A DNA stretch of 6,368 nucleotides from contig JALHTP010000170.1 of NCBI GenBank assembly GCA_022865725.1, forward strand, positions 1-6,368, written 5' to 3'. This DNA is from Methyloceanibacter sp. GTDB taxonomy: Bacteria > Pseudomonadota > Alphaproteobacteria > Rhizobiales > Methyloligellaceae. The notes under the pieces were generated by a model. That model was not told the DNA's origin. It saw nothing but the letters and a program-made list of their open reading frames with translations, and did no database searches. Positions 5,313 through 6,368 of the stretch are shown here, piece by piece. Position 1 is the first letter of the stretch. The number at the start of each line of letters is the position of its first letter. The translations under genes were made by a program, and so were the position numbers.

Positions 5313-5318
5313 GCAGGC

Positions 5319-6368
5319 ATGTCCGTAGCGTTGCGAAAACCCTCCGATTCCGAAAGCTTCCCGCTCGAGACAGGCGGCGTCGCCGCGGGGCGGCGGCATG
5401 GCAGGGGCGCCCAGACCAACCGCTCCGGCCGCTATGAGCCGATCGCCTACGAGCCTGCCGACGACGGCTGGGAGTCGCTCGGCGAGCTCGAAGCACTCGC
5501 CACCGAAGTGCAGGAAGTGCCAGCGCAGCGCATCATCACGCGCAACGAATCGCCGGATATCGGCTTCGACCGCTCGATCAACCCCTATCGGGGCTGCGAG
5601 CATGGCTGCATCTATTGCTTCGCGCGGCCGACGCATGCCTTTCTCGGGCTTTCGCCGGGGCTCGATTTCGAGACCAAGCTGTTCGCCAAGACCAATGCCG
5701 CGAGCGCGCTCGAGCGCGAGCTCGCCGAGCCCGGCTACAAGGTCCGCACCATCGCCATCGGCACCAATACCGATCCCTATCAGCCGATCGAGCGGCGCTA
5801 CCGCATCATGCGCCGCATCCTCGAAGTGTTGAGCGCGGCCAACCATCCCGTCGGCATCGTCACCAAGTCGGCGCTCGTCTTGCGCGATCTCGACCTCCTC
5901 ACCTCGATGGCGAGCCGCGGGCTCGTCAAAGTGGCGCTTTCGGTCACCACGCTCGACCGGAAACTCGCCCGCGCCATGGAGCCCAGGGCCAGCACGCCTG
6001 ACAAGCGGCTCGAGACGCTTGCGAGGCTGGTCGATGCGGGCGTGCCGGCCTCCGTTATGGTGGCGCCCGTCATTCCCGGCCTCACCGACATGGAGATGGA
6101 GCGGATTCTCGAGCGTGCGGCAGCGGTGGGCGTTCGCCGAGCCGGCTATATTCTGCTCAGGCTGCCGCTCGAGATCGGCGATCTCTTCAGCGAATGGCTC
6201 GTGGCCAATTGCCCGGACCGCGCCAGCCGCGTCCTGTCGCTGATGCGGTCGACGCGCGGCGGCAAGCTCTACGATGCGAAATGGGGCGAGCGCATGACGG
6301 GCGACGGACCTTATGCCTGGATGATCGGGCGGCGTTTCGAGCTCGCCGCCGAGCGGCTCGGGTTCAAT
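5319..6368 (+). CDS. PA0069-family radical SAM protein (SplB-like), open at the right edge
   Basis: A reading frame from ATG 5319 stays open for 350 codons to the window end. After a basic, probably disordered N-terminus (1-45) comes RIITRNESPDIGFDRSINPYRGCEHGCIYCFARPTHAFLG (71-110, quoted in part for its cysteines). C93, C97 and C100 form the CxxxCxxC set that binds the 4Fe-4S cluster for cleaving S-adenosylmethionine. IAIGTNTDPYQPIE (146-158) and PVGIVTKSALVLRDLDLL (177-194) follow, then KVALSVTTLD (204-213), MEPRASTPDKRLETL (220-234) and VAPVIPGLTD (248-257). This is the PA0069/Rv2578c group, related to spore photoproduct lyase (SplB) in order of motifs, but with no established substrate. 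SplB-type thymine dimer repair should not be assumed. The last family segment (ARGGKLYD-like, here 313-319) is already present, so probably only a short C-terminus is missing. No close in-frame ATG competes with this start. Confidence 0.9.
   Translation, partial: MSVALRKPSDSESFPLETGGVAAGRRHGRGAQTNRSGRYEPIAYEPADDGWESLGELEALATEVQEVPAQRIITRNESPDIGFDRSINPYRGCEHGCIYCFARPTHAFLGLSPGLDFETKLFAKTNAASALERELAEPGYKVRTIAIGTNTDPYQPIERRYRIMRRILEVLSAANHPVGIVTKSALVLRDLDLLTSMASRGLVKVALSVTTLDRKLARAMEPRASTPDKRLETLARLVDAGVPASVMVAPVIPGLTDMEMERILERAAAVGVRRAGYILLRLPLEIGDLFSEWLVANCPDRASRVLSLMRSTRGGKLYDAKWGERMTGDGPYAWMIGRRFELAAERLGFN

Noticed and set aside
4442..5437. 331-codon open frame on the plus strand
   Set aside because: It lies antisense to the two transferase genes and runs into the radical SAM gene; the translation is Arg/Gln/His-rich without a recognisable domain, typical of GC-rich shadow frames.
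5226..5846. 206-codon open frame on the minus strand
   Set aside because: It is antisense to the radical SAM gene, covers its cluster-binding motif region and has no recognisable domain.
1..6368. Defence island, prophage, CRISPR or toxin-antitoxin system
   Set aside because: All frames are accounted for by housekeeping or conserved accessory genes; no repeat array, integrase, transposase or small paired genes are visible.

Overview
The window looks like ordinary chromosome from a GC-rich alphaproteobacterium, probably of the Hyphomicrobiales/Rhizobiales type. The evidence is the strong G/C preference at third codon positions, an ETF-ubiquinone oxidoreductase N-terminus, an alphaproteobacterial-style uracil-DNA glycosylase, a dispersed ATTCCC-N8-GGGAAT repeat and a perfect CtrA-type TTAA-N7-TTAA site. 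The genus cannot be fixed from sequence alone. No rRNA, tRNA, CRISPR array, transposase or phage gene is visible.

Layout. Positions 1-200 (minus) hold the N-terminus of an ETF-ubiquinone oxidoreductase that runs off the left edge. Positions 201-298 separate it from a divergent gene pair and carry a small two-hairpin repeat whose right end contains the start codon of the next gene. Positions 299-1635 (plus) hold a family-4-like uracil-DNA glycosylase and a MoaB-family molybdenum cofactor protein, joined by an ATGA overlap. A perfect 8-bp inverted repeat covers both stop codons where moaB meets the next, convergent gene. Positions 1643-5215 (minus) hold four genes; in transcription order they are a family 2 glycosyltransferase (TIGR04283-like), a TIGR04282/DUF2064 transferase overlapping it by 8 bp, a receiver-GGDEF protein, and a TIGR03032/DUF4915 protein of unknown function. 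Position 5319 to the right edge (plus) holds a PA0069-family radical SAM protein, open at the window end and diverging from the glycosyltransferase pair.

How the genes relate. The clear couplings are udg-moaB and the two glycosyltransferases. The GGDEF protein has an intact GGDEF active site, but its receiver lacks the phosphoacceptor Asp and its I-site is absent. A CtrA-type site 46 bp upstream of its start suggests cell-cycle control of its expression rather than, or in addition to, phosphorylation control. The two transferases belong to families named for arsenosugar biosynthesis, but no arsenic gene is present here.

I do not see a clearly new multi-gene system. The most rewarding leads are the CtrA site with the degenerate receiver, the repeat that supplies the udg start codon, the half-lost iron-sulfur ligand set of the glycosylase, and two conserved but functionally uncharacterised proteins (TIGR03032 and PA0069 families).
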